From assembly GCF_014651515.1 (NCBI RefSeq), contig NZ_BMXA01000001.1, positions 1,136,958 through 1,200,957 of the forward strand: a stretch of 64,000 nt of DNA, written 5' to 3'. Positions 1-8,162 of the stretch are shown piece by piece. A model generated the notes under the pieces. The model was not told the origin of the DNA. It made no database searches and saw nothing but the letters and a program-made list of their open reading frames with translations. Position 1 is the first letter of the stretch, and the number at the start of each line of letters is the position of its first letter. This DNA comes from Arenicella chitinivorans. Its GTDB lineage: Bacteria > Pseudomonadota > Gammaproteobacteria > Arenicellales > Arenicellaceae. The translations under genes were made by a program, and so were the position numbers.

Positions 1-1
1 A

Positions 2-514
2 GCGCCGCTGCTGCAATTTGCCCCCGAGGGTTTGTGGCAGATTATTCGCATCTTTACGGGTTTCTATAATATTCCCGTTATCACGATTGTCTTGGTCGGG
101 CTCTTCACGCGCCGGGTACCCGCACTTGCCGCTAAAGTCGCGATTTGTTTCCATGTTGTGGCTTATGGGTTACTTAAATTTGTCATCGATATCGATTTAA
201 ATTTCATCCATATCTACGCGGTGTTATTTGTGATCGAGGTTGCCATTATGTTGTTGATCAGTTACTGGCAGCCCCGCAGCACGGATTGGCACTTTAAGCA
301 TGCTGCTAAGGTGGATATGCGGCCATGGCGTTACGCGCCGGCGGCAAGCATGACGATGATTAGCGCGATAATCCTGGTGTATTTGCTTTTTTCTCCGGTC
401 GGTTTGGTTGGCGGAATTACGCCAGCGTTCTGGGTTTACGCTAGCGTGTGCGTATTGCTTAATGTTGCGCTATGCCTTTGGTCAATTAAACGACCGCGTC
501 AAACGCATTCCTAA
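2..514 (+). CDS. Sodium/solute symporter (SSS/SLC5 family), C-terminal part only
   Basis: The frame is open to the left edge of the window, so this is the 3' end of a longer gene; about 170 residues are visible. Several strongly hydrophobic membrane segments are seen, and the stretch NIPVITIVLVGLFTRRVPAL resembles the late transmembrane segments of SGLT-like Na+/sugar or solute symporters, where a short cytoplasmic loop with a T-[KR]-R-V motif follows a long helix. The protein would sit in the inner membrane and couple solute uptake to sodium. The first Leu of an internal TTG at 32 is not the true start. The substrate cannot be told. The gene ends 248 nt before a TonB-dependent receptor gene, so the two may serve the same nutrient, which is inference only. 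Confidence 0.8.
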   Translation, partial: APLLQFAPEGLWQIIRIFTGFYNIPVITIVLVGLFTRRVPALAAKVAICFHVVAYGLLKFVIDIDLNFIHIYAVLFVIEVAIMLLISYWQPRSTDWHFKHAAKVDMRPWRYAPAASMTMISAIILVYLLFSPVGLVGGITPAFWVYASVCVLLNVALCLWSIKRPRQTHS

Positions 515-614
515 CACGAAGCACTTTTTTTGCGTCTTGATTCGAACCAAGCGCACCACGACCGAGGACGCATATAACTCTTATATAAGATATCTATTGT
601 AAAATAAACCAGTG

Positions 615-643
615 TTGGGGTAGACTGGTTTGATTGGTGTAAT
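615..643 (+). promoter_or_regulatory. Possible sigma70 promoter for the TonB receptor gene
   Basis: TTGGGG (615-620), a 17-nt spacer and TGTAAT (638-643) lie about 120 nt upstream of the receptor start. The -10 is a 5/6 match and the -35 only 3/6. The rest of the 248-nt gap holds an AT-rich stretch around 570-605 and a short inverted repeat AGAGC/GCTCT near 719-734 in the likely leader. This is a weak call. Confidence 0.25.
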
Positions 644-750
644 CTGACACGCGCAACTCAGCGTAAGTTTGGCGTAACGCGACTCATACCGTGTTGATCA
701 GAGGCCCAATACTCAGTTAGAGCAGCGTCGCTCTGACAATAACCACTGAG

Positions 751-755
751 AGGAG
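751..755 (+). promoter_or_regulatory. Ribosome binding site of the TonB receptor gene
   Basis: AGGAG sits 7 nt before the ATG at 763 and fixes that start. Confidence 0.8.
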
Positions 756-762
756 AAAAATA

Positions 763-3078
763 ATGAATACAAGGTTAAAAGCAATCCCGAGGCTTATTTT
801 GTCGGGCACTGTCGCGGCCGGATTATCCATGCCCGTTGCACACGCGCAGACCGTGTTAGAAGAAATCGTGGTGACCGCACAAAAACGAGAAGAAAGAGTC
901 TCCGATGTGCCAATCGCAGTGTCCGTACTAAACTCAGATAAAATTGACGCCGCGCACGCGGTGGGCTTCGAGGGTTTGCAGCAGCTAATACCTTCGGTAT
1001 CTGTCCGAAAGGGGAATACCAACCGCAACTCGACAGTGGTTATCCGAGGGATCGGCACCATCTCTTTTAGTACCGCCGCTGAGCCAAGTGTCTCTACCGT
1101 CGTCGACGGCGTGGTACTTGCGCGCTCTGGGCAGGCTTTCACCGATCTATATGATCTGGAGAGGCTAGAGGTCTTGCGCGGGCCACAAGGCACCTTATTT
1201 GGTAAGAATGCGTCCGCTGGCGTGGTGAATATGACCACCAAACGGCCCAGCGAAGAATTGACTGGCAGTGTGGATGTCTCTGTTTTCGAAGGCAATGAAA
1301 CCCGTCTGAAAGGTCGCATATCTGGGCCGTTGTCGGAATCTGCGCGAGCCAGCTTGACGGTGTTTGATGGCAGTTTCGATGGTTACATTACCAACACGTT
1401 CACAGGCCAAGACACCAACGGATACGATCGCACTGGTTTCCGAGGTATGCTTGAATGGGATGTGTCTGACTCGGTCGACGTTTTGGTCATTGCCGAGGAT
1501 TACAGCGCTGAGGATAATTGTTGTGCGGACTTAGAGGGTTTGCCGAGTGGCCGTAACCCAGCATCGCCTGCCGCTCCTAACAGTGCGGGCATTGTCAATG
1601 GTGTTGCCGATATCGACTTATCTCAACGTTTAATTGATCATGATCTGGAAACCAGTACGCAAGACGACCATTCAGCGTTGTCGGTGCAAATCGATGCGGA
1701 TATTGGTGATTATGTACTGACCTCAATCACCGCGGGCCGCGAGTGGGATAACACTGAAGTCCGTGAAGGCGACTTCACTTCCAATGCTGGTGACGTTGCA
1801 CAACCGGTGGACTTTTCGAACACCTTCTTCCAGCTTCATGACCTGGGTATTCAAAGCTGGGAACAGTTTTCGCAGGAATTGCGCATTACCTCGCCAGCCG
1901 GTGAACGGTTTTCATGGCAAGCCGGTTTGTTCTACTGGAATTTGGAGTCTGACCGTAGCTTCAGACGCGACGCCAGTTGCCAAGTGCACCCAAATAATGA
2001 CCCAATCTTGGAGGCGAACCCTGGCTTAACGTGCTTAGCCAACGATATCGTTGCAGCCACAGCCGTATTTGATACCAAGTTCGAGAACTTTGCGGTTTTC
2101 GGACAGGGTAATTTGCGTCTCAGTGACACGCTTAATTTGATATTAGGCTTGCGTTACACCGATGACGAAGTGTCCTTTAACCATCGACGAACCAATGACG
2201 ACCCATTTGGCCGACGCGGTGTTGGTGTACGTGGGGCCGGCAATAACACTGACTTTTCAAATTCAACCAGCGAGACCAATACGTCAGGAAAGATTGGTTT
2301 GCAATGGGATGTGTCGGACAGTGGTATGCTGTACGCAACCTACTCACAAGGCTACAAGGGCCCGGCCTTTAACACTTTTTATAATATGGCCGAGACCGAC
2401 ACCTTACCGATTGGTGCGGAAACGTCGGACGCGTATGAGTTGGGGTACAAACTGACTACCGATTCTTTGTTTGCCAACCTGACCTTATTCAAAACCGACA
2501 TCGAAGGGTTTCAAGCCAATAACTTTGACGACTCCAGCGGTGTCACCATCACGCGGTTGACGAATGCAGGCGACGTTTCAACCCAAGGCATCGAGCTCGA
2601 TTTACTGTGGCAAGCTACTGACAACTTGCAAATTTCGGGTGGCTTTGCTTCGGTGGACGCAGAGATTGACCGATTTAATTGCCCGCGCGATGCGGCGGCG
2701 GGTAGCTGTACGGATCGAAGTGGCCTGGATGTGCCATTTTCACCTGACTTAAAGTACACCTTGAGTGCGAACTACGTGCTGCCGATGTCATCGTTTGACG
2801 TCATTCTCAATGGCTCGTTCGTTCATATGGACGAACAAGTGTCTGATCTGCCTGGCAACAACGGTACGGTTAACCCCGCCGCGGTCTTGCCTGGTTATGA
2901 CATTTTGAATGCCAGCGTGGCCTTCTCATTTAACGAGGGGCGATACGTGCTGACATTGATTGGTAAAAATCTAGGCGATGAGTCCTATGTGACGACCTAC
3001 AGCGGGGACAATTTCCGCTACCAAATTCCGCGCGATGCAGAGCGGTATTTTGGCGTCTCATTCAAGGCCGAGTTCTAA
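763..3078 (+). CDS. TonB-dependent outer-membrane receptor
   Basis: Predicted product of 771 residues, the usual size for this family. Residues 1-28 form a signal peptide ending PVAHA before Gln29. A TonB-box-like EEIVVTA (about 33-39) follows, then the plug domain with the family motif LEVLRGPQGTLFGKNASAG (about 135-155) and a long beta-barrel region. The chain ends in Phe, as typical for BAM-inserted barrels (YFGVSFKAEF). It would import a scarce substrate such as an iron complex, vitamin or carbohydrate across the outer membrane using TonB/ExbBD energy; the ligand cannot be inferred. The VTAQKREE start resembles the large receptor subgroup common in marine and oligotrophic proteobacteria. 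A strong ribosome site and a downstream terminator suggest a monocistronic unit. Confidence 0.93.
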   Translation: MNTRLKAIPRLILSGTVAAGLSMPVAHAQTVLEEIVVTAQKREERVSDVPIAVSVLNSDKIDAAHAVGFEGLQQLIPSVSVRKGNTNRNSTVVIRGIGTISFSTAAEPSVSTVVDGVVLARSGQAFTDLYDLERLEVLRGPQGTLFGKNASAGVVNMTTKRPSEELTGSVDVSVFEGNETRLKGRISGPLSESARASLTVFDGSFDGYITNTFTGQDTNGYDRTGFRGMLEWDVSDSVDVLVIAEDYSAEDNCCADLEGLPSGRNPASPAAPNSAGIVNGVADIDLSQRLIDHDLETSTQDDHSALSVQIDADIGDYVLTSITAGREWDNTEVREGDFTSNAGDVAQPVDFSNTFFQLHDLGIQSWEQFSQELRITSPAGERFSWQAGLFYWNLESDRSFRRDASCQVHPNNDPILEANPGLTCLANDIVAATAVFDTKFENFAVFGQGNLRLSDTLNLILGLRYTDDEVSFNHRRTNDDPFGRRGVGVRGAGNNTDFSNSTSETNTSGKIGLQWDVSDSGMLYATYSQGYKGPAFNTFYNMAETDTLPIGAETSDAYELGYKLTTDSLFANLTLFKTDIEGFQANNFDDSSGVTITRLTNAGDVSTQGIELDLLWQATDNLQISGGFASVDAEIDRFNCPRDAAAGSCTDRSGLDVPFSPDLKYTLSANYVLPMSSFDVILNGSFVHMDEQVSDLPGNNGTVNPAAVLPGYDILNASVAFSFNEGRYVLTLIGKNLGDESYVTTYSGDNFRYQIPRDAERYFGVSFKAEF

Positions 3079-3101
3079 TTCAGCGCGCTTCGATACTCAC
3101 C

Positions 3102-3129
3102 AAAAGCCTCGCACACGCGGGGCTTTTTT
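3102..3129 (+). terminator. Rho-independent terminator, possibly bidirectional
   Basis: AAAAGCCTCGC and GCGGGGCTTTT pair (one G-T) around an ACAC loop and end in a T run. The hairpin lies 23 nt after the receptor stop. On the other strand it is also followed by four T, so it may also stop transcription from the converging DUF4846 gene. Confidence 0.85.
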
Positions 3130-3178
3130 ATGGCGGCGCACAAGGATGTGCGCAGGATAATGCATCATGGCCTGTCGC

Positions 3179-3934
3179 CTAGCGACGTGTTTGAAAGCGC
3201 ATAACCTCCGGTGCGCCAAAGTGCCCAAATACAGTTTGTGCGTACTGCTTATAACCCTCTGCAGTAAACCAAGCGCCGAGCCCATCACGGTTACTTGCGT
3301 CTTCAATATGGAATTGCTGCGCTGGCATATAACTATAGCCAACCAGGTACGCGTGCTCGCCCAGCAGACTTGTTGCCTGATCAACCACCACCGATACATG
3401 GCCAATGCCACCGCTATTATTTTGCACAAACATATCGCCCGCCCTTAGCTCGGAGAGCGAGCGCACCTTTTCTGCACCAGCTTTAATTGAGTACGAGTTT
3501 GAATACGCCATATGCCATCGTAAATACGCGGTAAAGTCTTTGTCTGCGTTGGCAAATGGTCTGGGGTTGCCGTGATAATCATAGAGTGCAAGTTGGTCTA
3601 ATGCATTCACACTGTTTAGGTAATCTGCCCAAAGCCGCATGCTGAAGTCGGCGCACTGTTCTAAGTCAGCATCAAATAGCAATGGCAGATCAAGGACCGC
3701 AACTGAGTCGTAATAGTCTTCGGGTAGGAACGCACCAGTCCACAATGCAACTTGCTTAGTCTGTTTGAGCGGTAGGCCGCGTAAGAAAGCTTGATAGCTC
3801 TGAGCAGCGTTTTCTGTTCGCGTATACCCATCAGGCGGCGAAATGTCCCCGATGCGCTTCGCGGCATGACTAGTCATTGGGTTGGCGCAAAACCAGAACA
3901 ATAGGAGTACCAAGGTGTGTTTGAGACTGAACAT
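3179..3934 (-). CDS. Secreted DUF4846-family protein
   Basis: Predicted 251-residue protein with a Sec signal peptide (residues 1-24, hydrophobic LVLLLFWFC core, cleavage after SHA). The mature part has the features of the DUF4846 family: an aromatic-rich start with FLRGLPLK, a LEQCADFSMRLWADYL stretch (91-106) and a C-terminal region with GDMFVQNNSGGIGHVSVVVD. The family has no firmly established function; the C-terminal part with a Gly-His pair recalls cysteine-peptidase/NlpC-like folds, but no catalytic set is demonstrated here. It is transcribed towards the TonB receptor and shares its terminator. No good ribosome site was seen before the ATG at 3934. Confidence 0.8.
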   Translation of the reverse strand: MFSLKHTLVLLLFWFCANPMTSHAAKRIGDISPPDGYTRTENAAQSYQAFLRGLPLKQTKQVALWTGAFLPEDYYDSVAVLDLPLLFDADLEQCADFSMRLWADYLNSVNALDQLALYDYHGNPRPFANADKDFTAYLRWHMAYSNSYSIKAGAEKVRSLSELRAGDMFVQNNSGGIGHVSVVVDQATSLLGEHAYLVGYSYMPAQQFHIEDASNRDGLGAWFTAEGYKQYAQTVFGHFGAPEVMRFQTRR

Positions 3935-3966
3935 AGCGTATCAGGGGAGGGCGATGTTGAATTTTC

Positions 3967-3986
3967 CTTTCACTTACTTTCACTTA
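3967..3986. repeat. Perfect tandem 10-bp direct repeat
   Basis: CTTTCACTTA occurs twice head to tail, starting 33 nt upstream of the DUF4846 start codon (read on the minus strand). It could be a regulator-binding site, but no protein can be named. The remainder of the 195-nt gap up to the tRNA has two short hairpins (GCAGC/GCTGC at 4016-4030 and AGCAGA/TCTGCT at 4036-4050). Confidence 0.5.
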
Positions 3987-4129
3987 GACACTCCGTTAGT
4001 CACAGACGAGTCTAGCAGCGTTGTGCTGCACTATAGCAGAGAGTCTGCTGCGCACTACTGAACCATTACCGCTCGGTAAAGTGTCTGATCAGATGCGTTG
4101 TCGTTGGATTGCGAGATAGTATAGTGGGC

Positions 4130-4220
4130 TGGCGGAGAGAGGGGGATTCGAACCCCCGATACGCTATAAACGTATACACACTTTCCAGGCGTGCGCATTC
4201 GACCACTCTGCCACCTCTCC
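4130..4220 (-). tRNA. tRNA-Ser, anticodon GGA
   Basis: The minus strand folds into a class II tRNA: acceptor GGAGAGG pairs with TCTCTCC (one G-U), the anticodon loop is CTGGAAA with anticodon GGA, a long variable arm is present, and the T arm is GGGGG-TTCGAAT-CCCCC. Discriminator G is followed by an encoded CCA (4130-4132). The long variable arm is the serine identity mark. It reads UCC and UCU codons. Confidence 0.95.
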
Positions 4221-4233
4221 GATTGCAATGCCG

Positions 4234-4316
4234 TCAGCTTTTGTGTTGTCTAAGCTGAACCGAAACCTGGCGGTTTCGTTGGTTCTGACTGTCTGTGTTT
4301 GGCCGTTAGTCAGAAC
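4234..4316. repeat. Three consecutive perfect inverted repeats
   Basis: Three hairpins lie in a row between tRNA-Ser and mltF: TCAGCTT/AAGCTGA (4234-4240 and 4252-4258), CGAAACC/GGTTTCG with a 4-nt loop (4261-4278), and GTTCTGAC/GTCAGAAC (4282-4289 and 4309-4316). All stems are perfect. No T run follows, so they are not simple terminators. They lie in the divergent control region of tRNA-Ser and mltF and could form a structured mltF leader or a small RNA. Confidence 0.55.
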
Positions 4317-4341
4317 GATGCGGAGGATAAACTAGTTTGCG

Positions 4342-5826
4342 GTGAGGTTCAATTGCTTATTGCGAGGTAAGGCGCGAATCGCTATTCTGCGCATCATGCG
4401 TATTCATCTCGTAATCCCTCAAATGTATCGACTGCTGGCGAGTGCAGTACGCTTTTTATTCCGTCATGTAGAGCTAATACTGATTTTAGGGTTAATCACG
4501 CTCGCGGCGGTGCAATATTATTTGCGTCCACAGTCCCAGTCGTTGGATCAAGTCCTCGCGAGTGGAGAGCTGCGAGTGCTTATTGCCGACGAACCCGATT
4601 CGCAGTTTATGTTCAATCGCCAGCATTACGGCTTTGAGTATGAATTGTTGGCACGGCTGGCGGAAGACCTTGGTGTCGAATTACAGTTGGATGTGGTGCC
4701 GTATGGTGAGCTGTTCACCTTGCTCGACAGTGGTATTGCAGACATTGCCGTTGGAGGTATTCTCGAGTCACCGTTTGTTCACCGAGTTAGTCAACCGACT
4801 ATTCCGTGGTACCAGGCTAAAACTACGGTTGTCTACAAGCGGGGCACTCAACGTCCTAAAAATCTACAGGACTTGCAGAATGCGAAGATCCTAGCTGGTG
4901 CACGTTATTATCAGCTCGATGAGCTTGCCGGGCTTAACTTGGTGGACGATCACCGCTCCGAATACGATTTATTTACCGCGGTAGACAAGGGCAAAGAGCA
5001 GTTTGTGCTGAGTACCAATTATCGCGCCCTAAATGCTAAACACTACATGCCGTACTTAAACCGTAGTTTTATTTTGCCAGAGAAAGTTGGCGTGGTCTGG
5101 GCCTTGCCTAAACGTGTCGATACGGCCTTGTTGAATCGCGTCAACGGGTTTCTACAAGCAGCATTGGATGAAGGGCTGCCAGCGACACTGGCGAATGATT
5201 ATTTCAAAGCACCGAATCGGCTCTCGACGTACGATGTGTTGGCGATACATCGTAAAATTGAATCTGCCTTGCCCGACTTCGAATTCGCCTTTCGCAAAGC
5301 CGCGCGGCGCGGTAAAACCGATTGGCATCTACTGGCTGCGATGGCCTATCAAGAATCTCGTTGGTCCAACGATGCGACGTCGCCCACGGGTGTGCGGGGC
5401 ATTATGCAACTCACAACCCAAACCGCCGAATACCTGGGAGTCGAAGATCGGCTCGATATGACTCAAAGTATTGATGCTGCAGCCCGTTATTTATACCTGC
5501 TCAAGGCTAAATTACCTAAGGAAATCAAGGAGCCAGAGCGCACATGGTTTGCTGTTGGTGCATACAATATTGGCTGGAAACACATTCGTTATGCTTACCA
5601 AAAGGCCAAGCGCGATGGCAAGGATTACACGCAATGGCGGACCATCAGCGACATGCTTCCGACTCTGTACGATGAACCCTACTCAAAAGGCGTGCAGGCT
5701 AAGCGTTATGTTGAGCGGGTCCAAATCTTCACCGACATTATGCGGTTTTATGATTTGCATCAGCGCGAAGATACGCCCCTCGAACCGGGTGTCGCAGAGA
5801 TCGGCAATTTACGAGCACAGAAATGA
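4342..5826 (+). CDS. mltF: Membrane-bound lytic murein transglycosylase F
   Basis: About 494 residues, close to E. coli MltF (518). After a basic N-terminus there is one membrane segment (LILILGLITLAAVQYYL, about 46-62). A periplasmic solute-binding type 3 domain follows (about 70-310, beginning SGELRVLIADEP) and then a lytic transglycosylase SLT domain. The SLT domain has the catalytic Glu338 in AYQESRW, followed by GVRGIMQLT and AVGAYNIGW. The enzyme cleaves the MurNAc-GlcNAc bond of peptidoglycan with formation of 1,6-anhydroMurNAc. The start is uncertain: GTG 4342 gives the longest form, ATG 4396 and ATG 4423 are in frame, and none has a well-placed ribosome site; the GGAGG at 4322 is 15 nt from the GTG. 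Confidence 0.92.
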   Translation: MRFNCLLRGKARIAILRIMRIHLVIPQMYRLLASAVRFLFRHVELILILGLITLAAVQYYLRPQSQSLDQVLASGELRVLIADEPDSQFMFNRQHYGFEYELLARLAEDLGVELQLDVVPYGELFTLLDSGIADIAVGGILESPFVHRVSQPTIPWYQAKTTVVYKRGTQRPKNLQDLQNAKILAGARYYQLDELAGLNLVDDHRSEYDLFTAVDKGKEQFVLSTNYRALNAKHYMPYLNRSFILPEKVGVVWALPKRVDTALLNRVNGFLQAALDEGLPATLANDYFKAPNRLSTYDVLAIHRKIESALPDFEFAFRKAARRGKTDWHLLAAMAYQESRWSNDATSPTGVRGIMQLTTQTAEYLGVEDRLDMTQSIDAAARYLYLLKAKLPKEIKEPERTWFAVGAYNIGWKHIRYAYQKAKRDGKDYTQWRTISDMLPTLYDEPYSKGVQAKRYVERVQIFTDIMRFYDLHQREDTPLEPGVAEIGNLRAQK

Positions 5827-5860
5827 TCCCCAAACACTGTATCCGTAAGGGCGCAGCCGC

Positions 5861-5866
5861 TATAAT
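5861..5866 (+). promoter_or_regulatory. Possible -10 box for the sulfotransferase-like gene
   Basis: A perfect TATAAT lies 41 nt before the ATG at 5908, in the 81-nt gap after mltF. No convincing -35 is found 16-18 nt upstream (TGTATC region), so activity is uncertain. Confidence 0.3.
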
Positions 5867-5907
5867 CGCGCGCTTTCAATCCAGAAATTGTGCGGTAACT
5901 TAGGACT

Positions 5908-6783
5908 ATGTCGGCACCAGAAACTTTTTTCCATATTGGTTATGCGCGCGCAGCGTCAACGTTTTTGCAAAAAACTGTGTTTCCGGCGCTCACTGGCTTG
6001 CAATACATTCCACGCAACAATTTTCGCGTTCGGGAGCGCGAGAAGCGCCGATTTAAGGCCGACAAAATTTTAATGTCGCGCGAAGCAGGGGAGTTTATCT
6101 TTGATCGGGTTGAGCGCGTTCATGAAATATTTGGCAGCCGAATAATAATTTCGTTGCGTCGTCATGATGTGTTGGCGGCATCAACCTATCGACTGTATGT
6201 TAAAAATGGTCAGACCTTCCGATTTGAACAGTTTCTGGATTTAGAAAACAATAATGGTGTGCGAAAACTGGAAGATTTCACCTACATGCGTCTGTTTGAG
6301 CATGTGGAAAAAGTGACTGGTCAAAAGCCGATTGTCCTAATCTTTGAAGATTACATCGCTGACCCTGATTTCTACATCGACACTCTGTGTACGGCGTTGG
6401 ATTGCGGCGTGGACAAATCCAAACTCAGCCACCGCGCCGTGCACAAATCATACAGTGACAAGCAGTTACGCCTGCGACGTCAGATGTCGGAAAAGTATTT
6501 GTCGCCAACGGAGTCACATGCACGTTTAACGGGCATCGGGATTGACGACTATACCTTTGGTCGGCGTATGAAAGAAAAAATTATGGTCCGTGTATCGGGT
6601 CTGCTGATGCGCCTAATTCGCTTCGCGCCGGACTCTTGGCTAAATCAAGAACCGCTGATTAATCAGGCGCATGCAGACGCCGTACGTGAGTATTTCGCTG
6701 AGGATTGGAAGGCAGCCTATGCGTACGTCGAGCACCAAAGCGAGGCGCTCGGCGTAACACGTCGTAAACCTGCGCCGTACTAG
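5908..6783 (+). CDS. Sulfotransferase-like P-loop protein
   Basis: Predicted 291 residues without signal peptide. The N-terminal HIGYARAASTFLQK (about 9-22) has the position and shape of the PAPS 5'-phosphosulfate loop of sulfotransferases. IIISLRRHDVLAASTYRLYV resembles the 3'-phosphate binding motif with its conserved Arg and Ser. These support a cytoplasmic sulfotransferase-fold protein that might transfer sulfate from PAPS to a carbohydrate or small molecule. The Lys/Gly usually seen in the P-loop is replaced (ARAAS), so activity is not certain and the acceptor is unknown. No other sulfation or polysaccharide genes are nearby. The gene converges on the acyl-CoA dehydrogenase gene and overlaps it by 4 nt. 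Confidence 0.65.
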   Translation: MSAPETFFHIGYARAASTFLQKTVFPALTGLQYIPRNNFRVREREKRRFKADKILMSREAGEFIFDRVERVHEIFGSRIIISLRRHDVLAASTYRLYVKNGQTFRFEQFLDLENNNGVRKLEDFTYMRLFEHVEKVTGQKPIVLIFEDYIADPDFYIDTLCTALDCGVDKSKLSHRAVHKSYSDKQLRLRRQMSEKYLSPTESHARLTGIGIDDYTFGRRMKEKIMVRVSGLLMRLIRFAPDSWLNQEPLINQAHADAVREYFAEDWKAAYAYVEHQSEALGVTRRKPAPY

Positions 6784-8006
6784 CGGTAACCGGCAAGTTC
6801 CTTACGGGCAACTTGCATTCGATGGACTGAATCTGGACCATCCGCGAAGCGCAGAGTACGCATCTGCGCGTACATATCCGCCAACGGCGTGTCTTGCGAG
6901 ACCCCTGTGCCGCCAAACATTTGCATGGCTTCGTCAATCACCTTCAAGGCCATGTTTGGTGCTACTACTTTGATTTGTGATATGTATGGCGCTGCTGCAT
7001 GCGGGTCACCCTGATCCATCATCCAGGCGGCTTTTAGGCAGAGCAGTCGCGCTTGCTCGATACCAATTCGACAATCCGCAATGATGTCGTAGTTCGCGCC
7101 TAGCTTCGCCAGCGGGCGGCCAAAGGCAGTACGGCTGGTGGCGCGTTCACACATCAGTTTCAAGGCACGCTCGGCCTGACCAATCGCACGCATGCAGTGG
7201 TGGATACGTCCTGGGCCTAAGCGACCTTGACTCACTTCAAAACCGCGTCCTTCACCCAAGAGCAGTGCAGAGGCTGGGACTCGAACATTCTCGAATCGAA
7301 TGTGCATATGACCGTGTGGTGCATCGTCATGACCAAATACAGTCATGGCGCGCAGAATCTTGATACCGGGCGCGTCTGCTGGAACCACAAACATTGAATG
7401 TTGCGCGTGTCGTGGTGCTTCGTCGACGGCCGTCTTAGCCATCAGAATGTACACTTTGCAGCGCTCATCGCCAGCGCCCGAAGACCAGTACTTCTCGCCG
7501 TTGAACACCCAGTCGTCGCCATCACGCACGGCACTGAACTTGAGATTAGTTGCATCGGATGACGCGACATCGGGCTCAGTCATTAAATATGCGGATCGTA
7601 TTTTACTTTCAAGAAGTGGTTCAAGCCATTGTTTTTTATGATCTTCTGAGCCATATCGCTCCAGGACTTCCATATTGCCGGTGTCTGGCGCTGAGCAATT
7701 GAACACCTGAGGACCTAACACACACCAGCCCATTTGTTCTGCCAAATACGCGTACTCGACCGTCGACAGTCCGTAGCCGCGCTTCGAATCGGTTAGCCAA
7801 AAGTTCCACAAACCTTGTTCACGGGCTTTGGCCTGCAAGCCCTCTAAAATTTCATACTGACGTTGAGTCATGGCGAAGCGATTGCCGTCTTTGCCAACTT
7901 CACGATGAAATTCGATGTCGGCGTCCAGCACTTCTTCCTGAATCAGCTTAGTTACTTTGTCTAAAATGGGTTGCAGTCGTTCGGTGACCCCTAAGTTCAT
8001 AGTCAT
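6780..8006 (-). CDS. Acyl-CoA dehydrogenase (ACAD10/11-like)
   Basis: Predicted 408 residues, the full length of a single-domain acyl-CoA dehydrogenase. Family landmarks are AYLMTEPDVASSDATNLKF (FAD/substrate loop), FNGEKYWSSGAGD in the central beta domain, and in the C-terminal helical domain QMFGGTGVSQDTPLADMYA followed by RTLRFADGPDSVH. The DGPDxVH ending, where most relatives have an EGT motif with the catalytic Glu, is the pattern of the ACAD10/11-like group. It is a cytoplasmic FAD enzyme introducing the alpha-beta double bond of an acyl-CoA and passing electrons to ETF. The minus strand has AAGGA about 8 nt before the ATG at 8006. Chain-length preference cannot be told. Confidence 0.92.
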   Translation of the reverse strand: MTMNLGVTERLQPILDKVTKLIQEEVLDADIEFHREVGKDGNRFAMTQRQYEILEGLQAKAREQGLWNFWLTDSKRGYGLSTVEYAYLAEQMGWCVLGPQVFNCSAPDTGNMEVLERYGSEDHKKQWLEPLLESKIRSAYLMTEPDVASSDATNLKFSAVRDGDDWVFNGEKYWSSGAGDERCKVYILMAKTAVDEAPRHAQHSMFVVPADAPGIKILRAMTVFGHDDAPHGHMHIRFENVRVPASALLLGEGRGFEVSQGRLGPGRIHHCMRAIGQAERALKLMCERATSRTAFGRPLAKLGANYDIIADCRIGIEQARLLCLKAAWMMDQGDPHAAAPYISQIKVVAPNMALKVIDEAMQMFGGTGVSQDTPLADMYAQMRTLRFADGPDSVHRMQVARKELAGYR

Positions 8007-8162
8007 ACGGATTCCTTTGGTTATTGGTTACTTTGTCTAATTATATTCTGCCACCAATTCTACGATATTCGGTCCATTTGATGTGGGCTATTTGCTCCAG
8101 GCTATCGTAAGCTTAGCAATGCCGTTACAATCAGCGACCGAGTGAACCCAAGAGAACAAGTA

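Noticed and set aside
717..1319. 200-residue antisense frame over the TonB receptor gene
   Set aside because: Its composition (Ser/Thr/Pro-rich, no domain) is a shadow of the receptor coding strand; the receptor has signal peptide, plug and barrel evidence.
8142..8162. GTG start for dusC
   Set aside because: The ATG at 8163 begins exactly where DusC proteins usually begin and puts the catalytic Cys at 98.
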